A DNA stretch of 6,261 bases from Spirochaetaceae bacterium (GTDB taxonomy: Bacteria; Spirochaetota; Spirochaetia; DSM-27196; Salinispiraceae), in NCBI GenBank assembly GCA_007129335.1, contig SKVS01000236.1, positions 1 through 6,261 on the forward strand, in the 5' to 3' direction. The notes under the pieces are model-generated. The model saw nothing but the letters and a program-made list of their open reading frames with translations, was not told the DNA's origin and did no database searches. Of this stretch, positions 1 through 5,347 are shown piece after piece. Each line of letters opens with the position of its first letter. Within the stretch, counting starts at the first letter, position 1. Both the position numbers and the translations under genes were made by a program.

Positions 1-1224
1 AGTGGTAAACTTGTCGGCTACTTTCTGTTGAAAGGGACTTAAGCCTGCTTCCCCATGGGCAAAAGCCTGAGAAGGGAAAACCGGCATCATCAGAGCATCG
101 ACCTGGGAAAAAACCCGGTCAAAATCCCTGACCAGGGCTGTTCTGATTTTTTGCGCCCGTAAATAGAACTGATCCTGGAACCCGCTGCGAAGCACATAGG
201 TTCCCAGGAGAATTCTCAGTTTAACTTCGGGACCAAACCCTTCATCCCGGCTTTTCTGCACCAGTTCATCGGGGTTTTCGCTGAATATTGGACGGTGGCC
301 ATAGCGGATTCCATTAAATCTTGCCAAATTCGCACTGGCTTCTGCGGTTGCAATGGTGTAATACGCCGGTACCGCATAATCGAGCATCGGAACCGGTAAT
401 TCAACAACTTTATAGCCCAATGTGAGCAAGGCCTGCCGGGTATCCTCATAGCCCTTGGCAACCTGGGGATCCAGTCCCAAACTGCCAACCAGCATACCGA
501 TAGTCTTTACCTCACCGTTTTTCGAATCGGAAAATTCCTGCCAGTCCAGGCTCGAGTGGTCCTGCTCATCCTCTCCACGGATTGTTTCAAAAACCTGCTG
601 AACCAGATCGATGTCCTTTGCCAGTACACCTATTCCTTCGAGACTCGAGGCATAGGCCACCAGTCCGTAACGACTGACTGCTCCGTAGGTCGGCTTTAAT
701 CCGTACACACCGCAGAAATTCGCCGGCTGGCGAACCGATCCGCCGGTATCGCTTCCCAGAGCAAAGGGTACCAATCCTGCTGCAACCACCGCAGCACTTC
801 CGCCGGAACTGCCGCCGCTGACCCGTTCGGGGTTCCAGGGATTGTTGGTTTTTCCCAGAGCTGAATTGTCGGTGGAAGAGCCCATACCGAACTCATCCAT
901 ATTGGTCTTACCCACAGGTATTGCACCAGTAGCCAACAACTTATCCACAGCAGTGGCTGAGTAGGGGCTGACAAACTGTTCGAGCATCTTGCTTCCGCAG
1001 GTCAATTTGAAGTTTTGCAGGGCAATATTATCTTTTAATCCAAAGGGCAGGTTTTTCAGAGAATGGCTGTGGGTCAATGTTGATTTTCCAGCTGCCAGTT
1101 TACCCCGGGCGGGATCAAAATCCAAAAATCCACCAACAAGGGCATCTCTTTTCTTTACTTCAGTTATGTAAGCCTTTCCGGACTGGTCCTCCAGTACCTG
1201 GTTCCAAGGGGTTTGTGCACTCAT
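1..1224 (-). CDS. gatA: Glutamyl-tRNA(Gln)/aspartyl-tRNA(Asn) amidotransferase subunit A, C-terminus cut by window edge
   Basis: GatA is the glutaminase subunit of GatCAB. It releases ammonia from Gln, which GatB uses to convert Glu-tRNA(Gln) or Asp-tRNA(Asn) to the correct aminoacyl-tRNA in the cytoplasm. The visible 408 codons read as an uninterrupted amidase-signature protein. The Ser-cisSer-Lys triad is complete: K64 in FGLKDNIA, cis-Ser S139 in SGGSSGGSA, and nucleophile S163 in GSDTGGS. The K-to-S and S-to-S spacings (75 and 24) are those of the family. Further GatA-type blocks are TNMDEFGMGSS (about 107-117), AEASANLARFNGIRYG (about 294-309) and GFGPEVKLRI (329-338). The N-terminus before the Lys is about 15 residues shorter than in well-studied GatA proteins. 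The family is usually about 480 residues, so roughly 70-80 are missing to the left. It starts 51 nt after the gatC stop, with a modest AAAAGAG ribosome site, and is probably co-transcribed with gatC. Identification is very secure. Confidence 0.97.
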   Translation of the reverse strand, partial: MSAQTPWNQVLEDQSGKAYITEVKKRDALVGGFLDFDPARGKLAAGKSTLTHSHSLKNLPFGLKDNIALQNFKLTCGSKMLEQFVSPYSATAVDKLLATGAIPVGKTNMDEFGMGSSTDNSALGKTNNPWNPERVSGGSSGGSAAVVAAGLVPFALGSDTGGSVRQPANFCGVYGLKPTYGAVSRYGLVAYASSLEGIGVLAKDIDLVQQVFETIRGEDEQDHSSLDWQEFSDSKNGEVKTIGMLVGSLGLDPQVAKGYEDTRQALLTLGYKVVELPVPMLDYAVPAYYTIATAEASANLARFNGIRYGHRPIFSENPDELVQKSRDEGFGPEVKLRILLGTYVLRSGFQDQFYLRAQKIRTALVRDFDRVFSQVDALMMPVFPSQAFAHGEAGLSPFQQKVADKFTT

Positions 1225-1275
1225 ATTGTATCTCTTTTCATGGTAATGTATGGAAACTAGTTCAATGATTATTGA

Positions 1276-1554
1276 TTACAGTACGTTGGGAATACAAATG
1301 AAGCGGTCTTCCAGGTCTGGAGCCTGCTCCAAAATGTCATCGGGATTATTGAAGGGATTATTATTGTCGTTCCGGAGGCGATTCTTTTTCAGCAAAGCAT
1401 GGGTTGTGGGTTCCAGTGAATCGACAGGAACCTCCATCATTTTCTCGAAGTAGGAAACCATCTGGCTCACTTCCTGAGCCAGGACATCTACTTCGTGGTC
1501 TTCCAACCGAATCTGAGCCAACTCAGCGGTTGTTTGTAATGCTGTAATGTCCAT
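1276..1554 (-). CDS. gatC: Glutamyl-tRNA(Gln)/aspartyl-tRNA(Asn) amidotransferase subunit C
   Basis: This 92-residue protein is the small subunit that wraps around and stabilises GatA and GatB in the GatCAB complex. Family features are visible in order: an N-terminal helix with TTAELAQIRLEDHEVD, a second helix ending SYFEKMMEVPVDSLEPTTH (the 'vep..H' turn), and the C-terminal block DDILEQAPDLEDRF followed by CIPNVL. Length is normal (about 90-100 residues). The frame is open further upstream to a TTG at 1605, but the extra 17 residues do not resemble GatC and would cover a very good promoter, so the ATG at 1554 is chosen. No Shine-Dalgarno sequence precedes this ATG (the bases are ACATACAATTT). 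The promoter geometry suggests the mRNA begins at or next to the ATG. It lies directly upstream of gatA, the usual gatC-gatA order. Confidence 0.94.
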   Translation of the reverse strand: MDITALQTTAELAQIRLEDHEVDVLAQEVSQMVSYFEKMMEVPVDSLEPTTHALLKKNRLRNDNNNPFNNPDDILEQAPDLEDRFICIPNVL

Positions 1555-1560
1555 AAATTG

Positions 1561-1589
1561 TATGTACACAGGCCAAAGGGTACTGTCAA
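1561..1589 (-). promoter_or_regulatory. Vegetative promoter of gatCA, positioned for a leaderless mRNA
   Basis: On the minus strand a perfect -35 box TTGACA (1584-1589) is followed by a 17-bp spacer and a -10 box TACATA (1561-1566, 4 of 6 to TATAAT). Only six bases (CAATTT) separate the -10 box from the gatC ATG. With normal spacing the first transcribed base would be the A of the start codon (about 1554). This fits the absence of a ribosome-binding site. The boxes are seen directly; promoter activity and the start point are inferred. Confidence 0.65.
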
Positions 1590-1620
1590 GGTTGTAAAGG
1601 GGCAATATGGGAGATTCCCT

Positions 1621-1649
1621 TTGACGTTATGAAAAAACTAGTATAATTT
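1621..1649 (+). promoter_or_regulatory. Possible upstream sigma70-type promoter for the glycosidase gene
   Basis: TTGACG (1621-1626) is followed by a perfect TATAAT (1642-1647), but the spacer is only 15 bp. The alternative -10 TAATTT (1644-1649) restores 17 bp. It faces rightward, away from gatC, and would give a leader of about 170 nt before the glycosidase GTG. The spacing makes it weaker than the boxes alone suggest. Confidence 0.35.
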
Positions 1650-1671
1650 ACACAGATTCCGCAAGTAAAAA

Positions 1672-1692
1672 TGGCACTCGCTATGCTATAAT
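1672..1692 (+). promoter_or_regulatory. Extended -10 promoter overlapping a sigma54-like -24/-12 element
   Basis: TGCTATAAT (1684-1692) is a perfect extended -10 element, with no good -35 box at 17 bp. The same stretch carries TGGCAC (1672-1677) and TGC followed by T (1684-1687). The GG and GC doublets are exactly 10 bp apart, as in the RpoN consensus TGGCACGN4TTGCW. Both readings predict transcription starting near 1698-1700, giving a leader of about 130 nt for the glycosidase. Which sigma factor, if either, uses it cannot be told from sequence. Confidence 0.45.
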
Positions 1693-1792
1693 CAATACTG
1701 ACGATATGAGAACTAAATCCTCAAGAAGAAAGCAGAAATACGAACTGCTTGATTTAGAAACATAGATGCAAGCTTGTATGTACTTATATAAG

Positions 1793-1816
1793 TTATAGAT
1801 AATTTTATAGATAAAT
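1793..1816 (+). repeat. AT-rich 12-bp tandem repeat, two copies
   Basis: TTATAGATAA occurs at 1793-1802 and again at 1805-1814, a 12-bp period just upstream of the glycosidase ribosome-binding site. It follows a 12-bp palindrome ACTTATATAAGT (1782-1793). It could be a direct-repeat operator, or simply an unstructured A/T-rich leader that helps ribosome loading. One helical turn between copies is compatible with side-by-side binding by a regulator, but nothing here proves it. Confidence 0.5.
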
Positions 1817-1817
1817 A

Positions 1818-1823
1818 AAGGAG
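1818..1823 (+). promoter_or_regulatory. Ribosome-binding site fixing the GTG start of the glycosidase
   Basis: AAGGAG lies five bases upstream of the GTG at 1829. No other start codon in the frame is near it, so this site decides the unusual GTG start. Confidence 0.85.
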
Positions 1824-1828
1824 AGCCC

Positions 1829-3247
1829 GTGGCGAAAAAAGATTTCCCCGGAATTCACTTTTATGACCAGGACTTCGTCGATGTGTACGACCAAACCTGG
1901 GCATGGATTGAAGAGTATTGGCAGTCCGGAACCCCTTCCAATGGATTGCAACAAAAGTTTCTCAACCATCCCGATTCTGAAACAATTGATCAGCTAGAGT
2001 CAACACTTGCAACATTCTTTTTGGTGTACAGTAACAGAATTTATCCCTGTATTCCCCAGCTCGACAGTTTCTACGGAAAACAAGAGGCCAATGGTGCTAT
2101 TCGTTGGAAATACCGGGTTGACGATGGAACTCCCGTTTTAACCGATGAGAATCCCGAAGGAGTAGGACTTCCCCTGTTTGCATGGGCGGAGTTAAACCTT
2201 TTTCACAAAATCGGAAATAAAAAACGCATAAAAGAAATAATGCCTGTTCTCCAAAACTACTTCTCCTGGCTGGAGGCAACCTTTAAAGCGGATAACGATC
2301 TTTATAAGGTTCCCTTAGCTGCTACCGGTATGATCAACAGCCCTCGAAAAGATGGGGTATACCATATGGATTTCAACATGGCCATGGCAGTGAATGCCTG
2401 GTACATGTCTGAACTGGGCGACATACTAAATGACCGGGAAATCAGCTTTCACTATAAGCGGCAATACTTTTCTTTAAAAACAAAAATTAATCAGCTCATG
2501 TGGAACGAACAGGATGGTTTTTACTACGACCTGAACGAAAAGGAAGAACAGGTCAGGGTTAAGCACATTGGGGGTTTCTGGAGTTTCCTTGCCATGCTTC
2601 CCAACGATGCCAAGGCAGAAAAACTCCTGGAACATCTGAAAAATCCCGATACCTTCGGAACCCCTAATCCCTTTCCCAGTCTTGCCGCCAATGAGCCTGA
2701 CTTCGATGAAACAGGAAATGGATGGCGGGGTTCGGTCTTCCCCTACCTGACCTTTATTGTCATTAAAGGCCTGGAAAAATATGGTTTTTACGACCTTGCC
2801 AGGGAATCATCTATTCGCCACTTCTACTACCTGCTCGATACCCTCCATCCCGAAGGAAAGCGGGGTTCGGTATGGGAAGCTTACCGTCCAACCAAGGAAG
2901 GTCCGGCGGTCTGGCACGACCATCCGGAGTTTCCCCGGCAGCAATTCCTGCCTTGGATTGGTTTGTCTACCATTACCCTCATGATAGAAAACATAATTGG
3001 TCTGGCTGTAAGCCTTCCCAGGAAAACTGTTGATTGGATAGTACCTACCCTGGAAGTCATGGGAATCGATAACCTTTCTCTCAAGCGAAACCTTATTACT
3101 ATCCTCAGCAGCAAATCCAACCGGGGCTGGGAAATCCGCCTGGAAAGCGAAAAGTTGTATTATTTTACCATCGATATTATCGGAGATAAAAAGAAAACCC
3201 TCCCCATACCTTCGGGAAAGTGCTCCATGCTCATCGACAAACTCTAA
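1829..3247 (+). CDS. Trehalase/GH63-like (alpha/alpha)6-barrel glycoside hydrolase
   Basis: This 472-residue protein starts at GTG behind a strong AAGGAG. No signal peptide or membrane segment is seen, so it is probably cytoplasmic. It resembles the trehalase / GH63 / mannosylglycerate-hydrolase-like family: an alpha-helical toroid with PLFAWAELNLFHKIGN (about 115-130), LAATGMINSPR (163-173), YHMDFNMAMAVNAWYM (178-193), MWNEQDGFYYDL (224-235), WRGSVFPYLTFIVIKGL (299-315), the probable base Glu E350 in SVWEAYRP, and FLPWIGLSTITLMIENIIG (373-391). After residue 395 comes a short probable beta-rich C-terminal domain. Relatives commonly have SGxDNSPR with Asp as general acid; here that position is Ile169, with D181 nearby. 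The substrate is therefore uncertain: an alpha-linked di- or oligosaccharide such as trehalose or a mannosyl/glucosylglycerate is likely, but unproven. It is transcribed alone between its own promoter region and an intrinsic terminator. Confidence 0.8.
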   Translation: MAKKDFPGIHFYDQDFVDVYDQTWAWIEEYWQSGTPSNGLQQKFLNHPDSETIDQLESTLATFFLVYSNRIYPCIPQLDSFYGKQEANGAIRWKYRVDDGTPVLTDENPEGVGLPLFAWAELNLFHKIGNKKRIKEIMPVLQNYFSWLEATFKADNDLYKVPLAATGMINSPRKDGVYHMDFNMAMAVNAWYMSELGDILNDREISFHYKRQYFSLKTKINQLMWNEQDGFYYDLNEKEEQVRVKHIGGFWSFLAMLPNDAKAEKLLEHLKNPDTFGTPNPFPSLAANEPDFDETGNGWRGSVFPYLTFIVIKGLEKYGFYDLARESSIRHFYYLLDTLHPEGKRGSVWEAYRPTKEGPAVWHDHPEFPRQQFLPWIGLSTITLMIENIIGLAVSLPRKTVDWIVPTLEVMGIDNLSLKRNLITILSSKSNRGWEIRLESEKLYYFTIDIIGDKKKTLPIPSGKCSMLIDKL

Positions 3248-3284
3248 CTTTGCTCACACACCAAGGAGTTCTCGAAACCAGATC

Positions 3285-3314
3285 AAGACACCCCTTTTCG
3301 GGGTGTCTTTTTTT
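3285..3314 (+). terminator. Rho-independent terminator after the glycosidase gene
   Basis: A perfect 10-bp stem, AAGACACCCC (3285-3294) paired with GGGGTGTCTT (3300-3309), has loop TTTTC and a run of seven T (3308-3314). It lies 37 nt after the glycosidase stop. On the opposite strand the hairpin is followed by TTGATCTGG with no long T run, so it should act mainly on rightward transcription. Confidence 0.93.
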
Positions 3315-3372
3315 GGACCAGCAGGGCTGACAATCTGAACGAATAGAATGGATTACCCTGGAACCATTCCCA

Positions 3373-4233
3373 CTATCTTTCAGAATCCCAATTAATCCCC
3401 AAAACGTATCCCGTTAAAAACCGGGAAAGACTCATACCCGAGGGCAGGGGTGGTAAATCATTCTGGGAAAACCAATCCGCATGGGAAATTTCCGATTCCT
3501 GAATAGTTAGTTCCCCCGTATGGTATTCAGCAGTAAATCCCAGCATCAGATTCTCCGGAAACGGCCAGGCCTGACTTTTCACATACCGAATATTCTTTAC
3601 TTGCAGTCCTGTCTCTTCAGCAATTTCCCTGATAACAGCCTGTTCTGCCGTTTCTCCAGGTTCAATAAAACCCGCAATGAGACCGTAATTAGCAGACTTT
3701 CTCCCGGCATGTTTTGCCAACAATACCTGAATACCGGATTTTTCTGAACCTGCTTTTTCCATTGTTGATCTGGTAATAGCAGTTATTACTGCCGGGGAAA
3801 TCCTTGGATACAAGGTTGAATCGCACCGGGTACAGCGTTTTGCCAGTTCTGAATTATGCCAGTTAGTAGGACTGCCACAACAACCGCAATACCGGGAACC
3901 TCTATGCCAGTGAACCAAATGAGCTGCACGGCCCAGTAAACCAAAAAGTTCATCATCAACAAGACCAAAAAATTGTCTCAGCCCTACCCACTGGATATCT
4001 GGTATCTCGCCTGATGAATCATAAGCTGTTGCAAAAACCATACGGGAATCATACATCCCCACAGGTATATAATCTTCTGGCATGGGTGTGCTTCCTGGTT
4101 CACAATCCAATAACCTCAAGAATTCCGCAAATTCCAAAAGGCGGAAATTCGAACCACTTTGCTCTCCGGCTGGAAAACCCAGCACACCCTTATCCACCGG
4201 GATTATGTACGATTTATTATCTGGTTCATTCAT
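3373..4233 (-). CDS. nudC: NADH pyrophosphatase / RNA NAD-cap hydrolase (Nudix)
   Basis: NudC hydrolyses NAD(H) to NMN(H) and AMP and, in characterised members, removes NAD caps from RNA. The 286-residue protein has the full architecture: an N-terminal domain (1-110), a zinc ribbon with C116/C119 and C134/C137, then a Nudix domain whose box runs from G188 to L210 (G-x5-E-x7-REIAEETGL). Behind it is the family motif SQAWPFPENLM (220-230), the NudC equivalent of SQPWPFPxSLM that positions the nicotinamide half. Two changes from the common form are visible there, Pro to Ala at 222 and Ser to Asn at 228. The end, LPPLPSGMSLSRFL, matches NudC C-termini. ATG at 4233 is preferred: the open frame continues to a TTG at 4299, but that extension crosses a promoter and half of a palindrome. 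There is no good ribosome site. It is divergent from the prenyltransferase gene and convergent with the glycosidase gene. Confidence 0.95.
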   Translation of the reverse strand: MNEPDNKSYIIPVDKGVLGFPAGEQSGSNFRLLEFAEFLRLLDCEPGSTPMPEDYIPVGMYDSRMVFATAYDSSGEIPDIQWVGLRQFFGLVDDELFGLLGRAAHLVHWHRGSRYCGCCGSPTNWHNSELAKRCTRCDSTLYPRISPAVITAITRSTMEKAGSEKSGIQVLLAKHAGRKSANYGLIAGFIEPGETAEQAVIREIAEETGLQVKNIRYVKSQAWPFPENLMLGFTAEYHTGELTIQESEISHADWFSQNDLPPLPSGMSLSRFLTGYVLGINWDSER

Positions 4234-4239
4234 AGTTCC

Positions 4240-4268
4240 ACTGTACTTCTTCAGAAAGAGAATCTCAA
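4240..4268 (-). promoter_or_regulatory. Candidate nudC promoter, positioned for a leaderless mRNA
   Basis: On the minus strand TTGAGA (4263-4268), a 17-bp spacer and TACAGT (4240-4245) precede the nudC ATG by six bases (GGAACT). This is the same geometry as at gatC. Transcription would start at the start codon. Each box matches consensus at four or more positions. Activity is inferred. Confidence 0.5.
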
Positions 4269-4286
4269 GAACAGCTGTTACCCTGG

Positions 4287-4312
4287 AATAACTCGACAAT
4301 TGTCGAGTTATT
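4287..4312. promoter_or_regulatory. Perfect 26-bp palindrome, probable operator between nudC and the prenyltransferase gene
   Basis: The half-site AATAACTCGACAA (4287-4299) is followed at once by its exact reverse complement (4300-4312). The centre AATT is flanked by TCGAC/GTCGA. It sits between two divergent genes, about 54 bp upstream of the nudC ATG and 62 bp upstream of the prenyltransferase ATG. As RNA it could form a hairpin, but no T run follows on either strand, so it is not a terminator. The octamer TTACCCTG flanks it as a direct repeat (4278-4285 and 4311-4318). A dimeric transcription factor is the likely ligand; I cannot name it. Confidence 0.75.
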
Positions 4313-4362
4313 ACCCTGTGTTTGCCCTGTTACGCTGTGGAATTTTATGGCAAAATATCCCG

Positions 4363-4370
4363 AAAGGAAG
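4363..4370 (+). promoter_or_regulatory. Ribosome-binding site that fixes the prenyltransferase start
   Basis: AAAGGAAG lies four bases upstream of the ATG at 4375. The frame is open well upstream of this, so the site decides the start. Confidence 0.8.
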
Positions 4371-4374
4371 CACC

Positions 4375-5253
4375 ATGACATTAAACCAGTTTTTCCGGAT
4401 TGTAGAAATCCGCACCAAAATAATATCTGTTTCAACAATGGTACTGGGTTTTGCCTATGTGTACCGAATGACCGGCTCAATAGAACCTGTATCTGCTGTT
4501 CTGGTCGTTTTGGCATCTCTGTGTGTAGACATGGCTACAACCGCGTTCAACTCCTTTTTTGATTACGTAAAAAAAGTAGACAGCAAACAAACAAACCGGG
4601 AATCCGACAAGGTACTGGTTCATGAAGGAGTTCCCCCGGCCTATGCCCTGATTACCAGTGTGGTACTATACGGATTTGCAGGTGTTCTGGGACTCATTCT
4701 TACCTTTCTCCATGGGTGGATTATACTTGCCCTGGGAGTCGCCAGCCTTGCCGTTGGCTACCTGTACAGTGGCGGCCCCTATCCAATCAGCCGAACACCT
4801 GTTGGAGAGCTGTTTGCAGGAGGTTTCCTGGGATCGGTGCTTTTCATGATCGTAACTTTGACCCAGGGTTTAGAGCTGAGTACCGTGGTTTTTTTAGCAT
4901 CGGTTCCCAGCCTTATTCATATTGCATCGATCTTAACGGTAAACAATACCTGCGATATTCAAGGCGATACCCTTGCGGGAAGACATACCTTGTCCATTCT
5001 CCTGGGCTACCGGACGTCGGTAATATTGATTGTTCTTCAAATTGTGGCTGCTTACGGAACAATATTTCTTACGGTTGAACCTCAGTTACTCACCGCGGGA
5101 ATAGCACTAGCGGGATTCTTCCTCTCTGCCCATACAATGAAATCCATGATAATCCAGGGTTTCACCCACGAAACAAAGGGACCTTCCATGGGATTGATCA
5201 GCAAAAGCTTCATGATTTACAGTATAATATACGGAGTATTGCTGATACTTTGA
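4375..5253 (+). CDS. UbiA-family prenyltransferase, MenA-like
   Basis: This is an integral membrane enzyme of 292 residues with about eight or nine hydrophobic helices. UbiA enzymes transfer a polyprenyl chain from its diphosphate onto an aromatic or similar acceptor. The first Asp-rich motif is N59-SFF-D63-YVKKV-D69, in the MenA-type pattern NxxxDxxxxxD. The second is NN(190-191)TCD194IQGD198, followed by LAGRHTL. The loop YSGGPYPISRTPVGELFAGG (131-150) also matches the 'Y.GGPYP...GELF' block of 1,4-dihydroxy-2-naphthoate prenyltransferases. MenA-like menaquinone synthesis is the best guess, but no other men gene is nearby, so the acceptor is open. The start at 4375 has a good AAAGGAAG; upstream in-frame codons overlap nudC and are not supported. 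Only a weak promoter is seen (TTGCCC at 4322, TATGGC at 4346). No terminator follows, so read-through into higA is possible. Confidence 0.9.
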   Translation: MTLNQFFRIVEIRTKIISVSTMVLGFAYVYRMTGSIEPVSAVLVVLASLCVDMATTAFNSFFDYVKKVDSKQTNRESDKVLVHEGVPPAYALITSVVLYGFAGVLGLILTFLHGWIILALGVASLAVGYLYSGGPYPISRTPVGELFAGGFLGSVLFMIVTLTQGLELSTVVFLASVPSLIHIASILTVNNTCDIQGDTLAGRHTLSILLGYRTSVILIVLQIVAAYGTIFLTVEPQLLTAGIALAGFFLSAHTMKSMIIQGFTHETKGPSMGLISKSFMIYSIIYGVLLIL

Positions 5254-5273
5254 TTAGCTCTTTACACTAATTG

Positions 5274-5333
5274 CGGATATGCTTCCTTTGGGAAAATGGG
5301 AATGCATATGATGTAGAGTTCTGTGATTATCAT
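5274..5333 (+). pseudogene. C-terminal remnant of a HigB (RelE-like) toxin gene
   Basis: In the frame starting CGG at 5274, translation gives RICFLW, ENGNAYDVE and FCDYH in a row. This is the typical C-terminal strand of HigB mRNA-interferase toxins, of the kind WRICF.w..G.aydVeivDYH. The frame is closed by TAA at 5268-5270 just before it, so about three quarters of the toxin, including its start, is missing. It stays open past DYH to TGA at 5379-5381, overlapping the higA start. The normal order higB then higA is kept. The prenyltransferase stop is only 20 bases upstream, so the lost part must have been deleted rather than merely frameshifted. The match is short (20 residues) and is by memory of the family; its position directly before HigA is what makes it convincing. 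Confidence 0.65.
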
Positions 5334-5339
5334 GGAGGT
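5334..5339 (+). promoter_or_regulatory. Ribosome-binding site of higA
   Basis: GGAGGT, eight bases before the ATG at 5348, is a near-perfect Shine-Dalgarno sequence. It lies just past the DYH codons of the toxin remnant, as expected for an original higBA overlap arrangement. The preserved site suggests that the antitoxin is still translated. Confidence 0.85.
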
Positions 5340-5347
5340 AATGAAAT

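Noticed and set aside
696..974. Minus-strand open frame of 92 codons within gatA
   Set aside because: It is another frame of gatA, whose catalytic motifs are intact; the alternative translation has no family features.
1555..1605. N-terminal extension of gatC to a TTG
   Set aside because: The extra residues are not GatC-like and would be encoded by the promoter region, including a perfect TTGACA.
1706..1765. Short open frame of 19 codons (MRTKSSRRKQKYELL...) in the glycosidase leader
   Set aside because: It has no ribosome-binding site and no recognisable similarity, and a 19-codon frame is expected by chance in AT-rich DNA.
3285..3314. Bidirectional terminator serving nudC as well
   Set aside because: On the minus strand the stem is followed by TTGATCTGG without a T run, so termination of nudC there is doubtful.
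4234..4299. N-terminal extension of nudC to a TTG at 4299
   Set aside because: It starts at the centre of the 26-bp palindrome and covers the candidate promoter; NudC homology begins after the ATG at 4233.
4287..4312. 26-bp palindrome as a terminator or insertion-element end
   Set aside because: No T tract follows on either strand, it lies between divergent promoters, and no transposase or second terminal copy is present.
4159..4374. N-terminal extension of the prenyltransferase frame
   Set aside because: It runs antisense through the start of nudC and the palindrome; a good ribosome site marks the ATG at 4375, where UbiA-type sequence begins.
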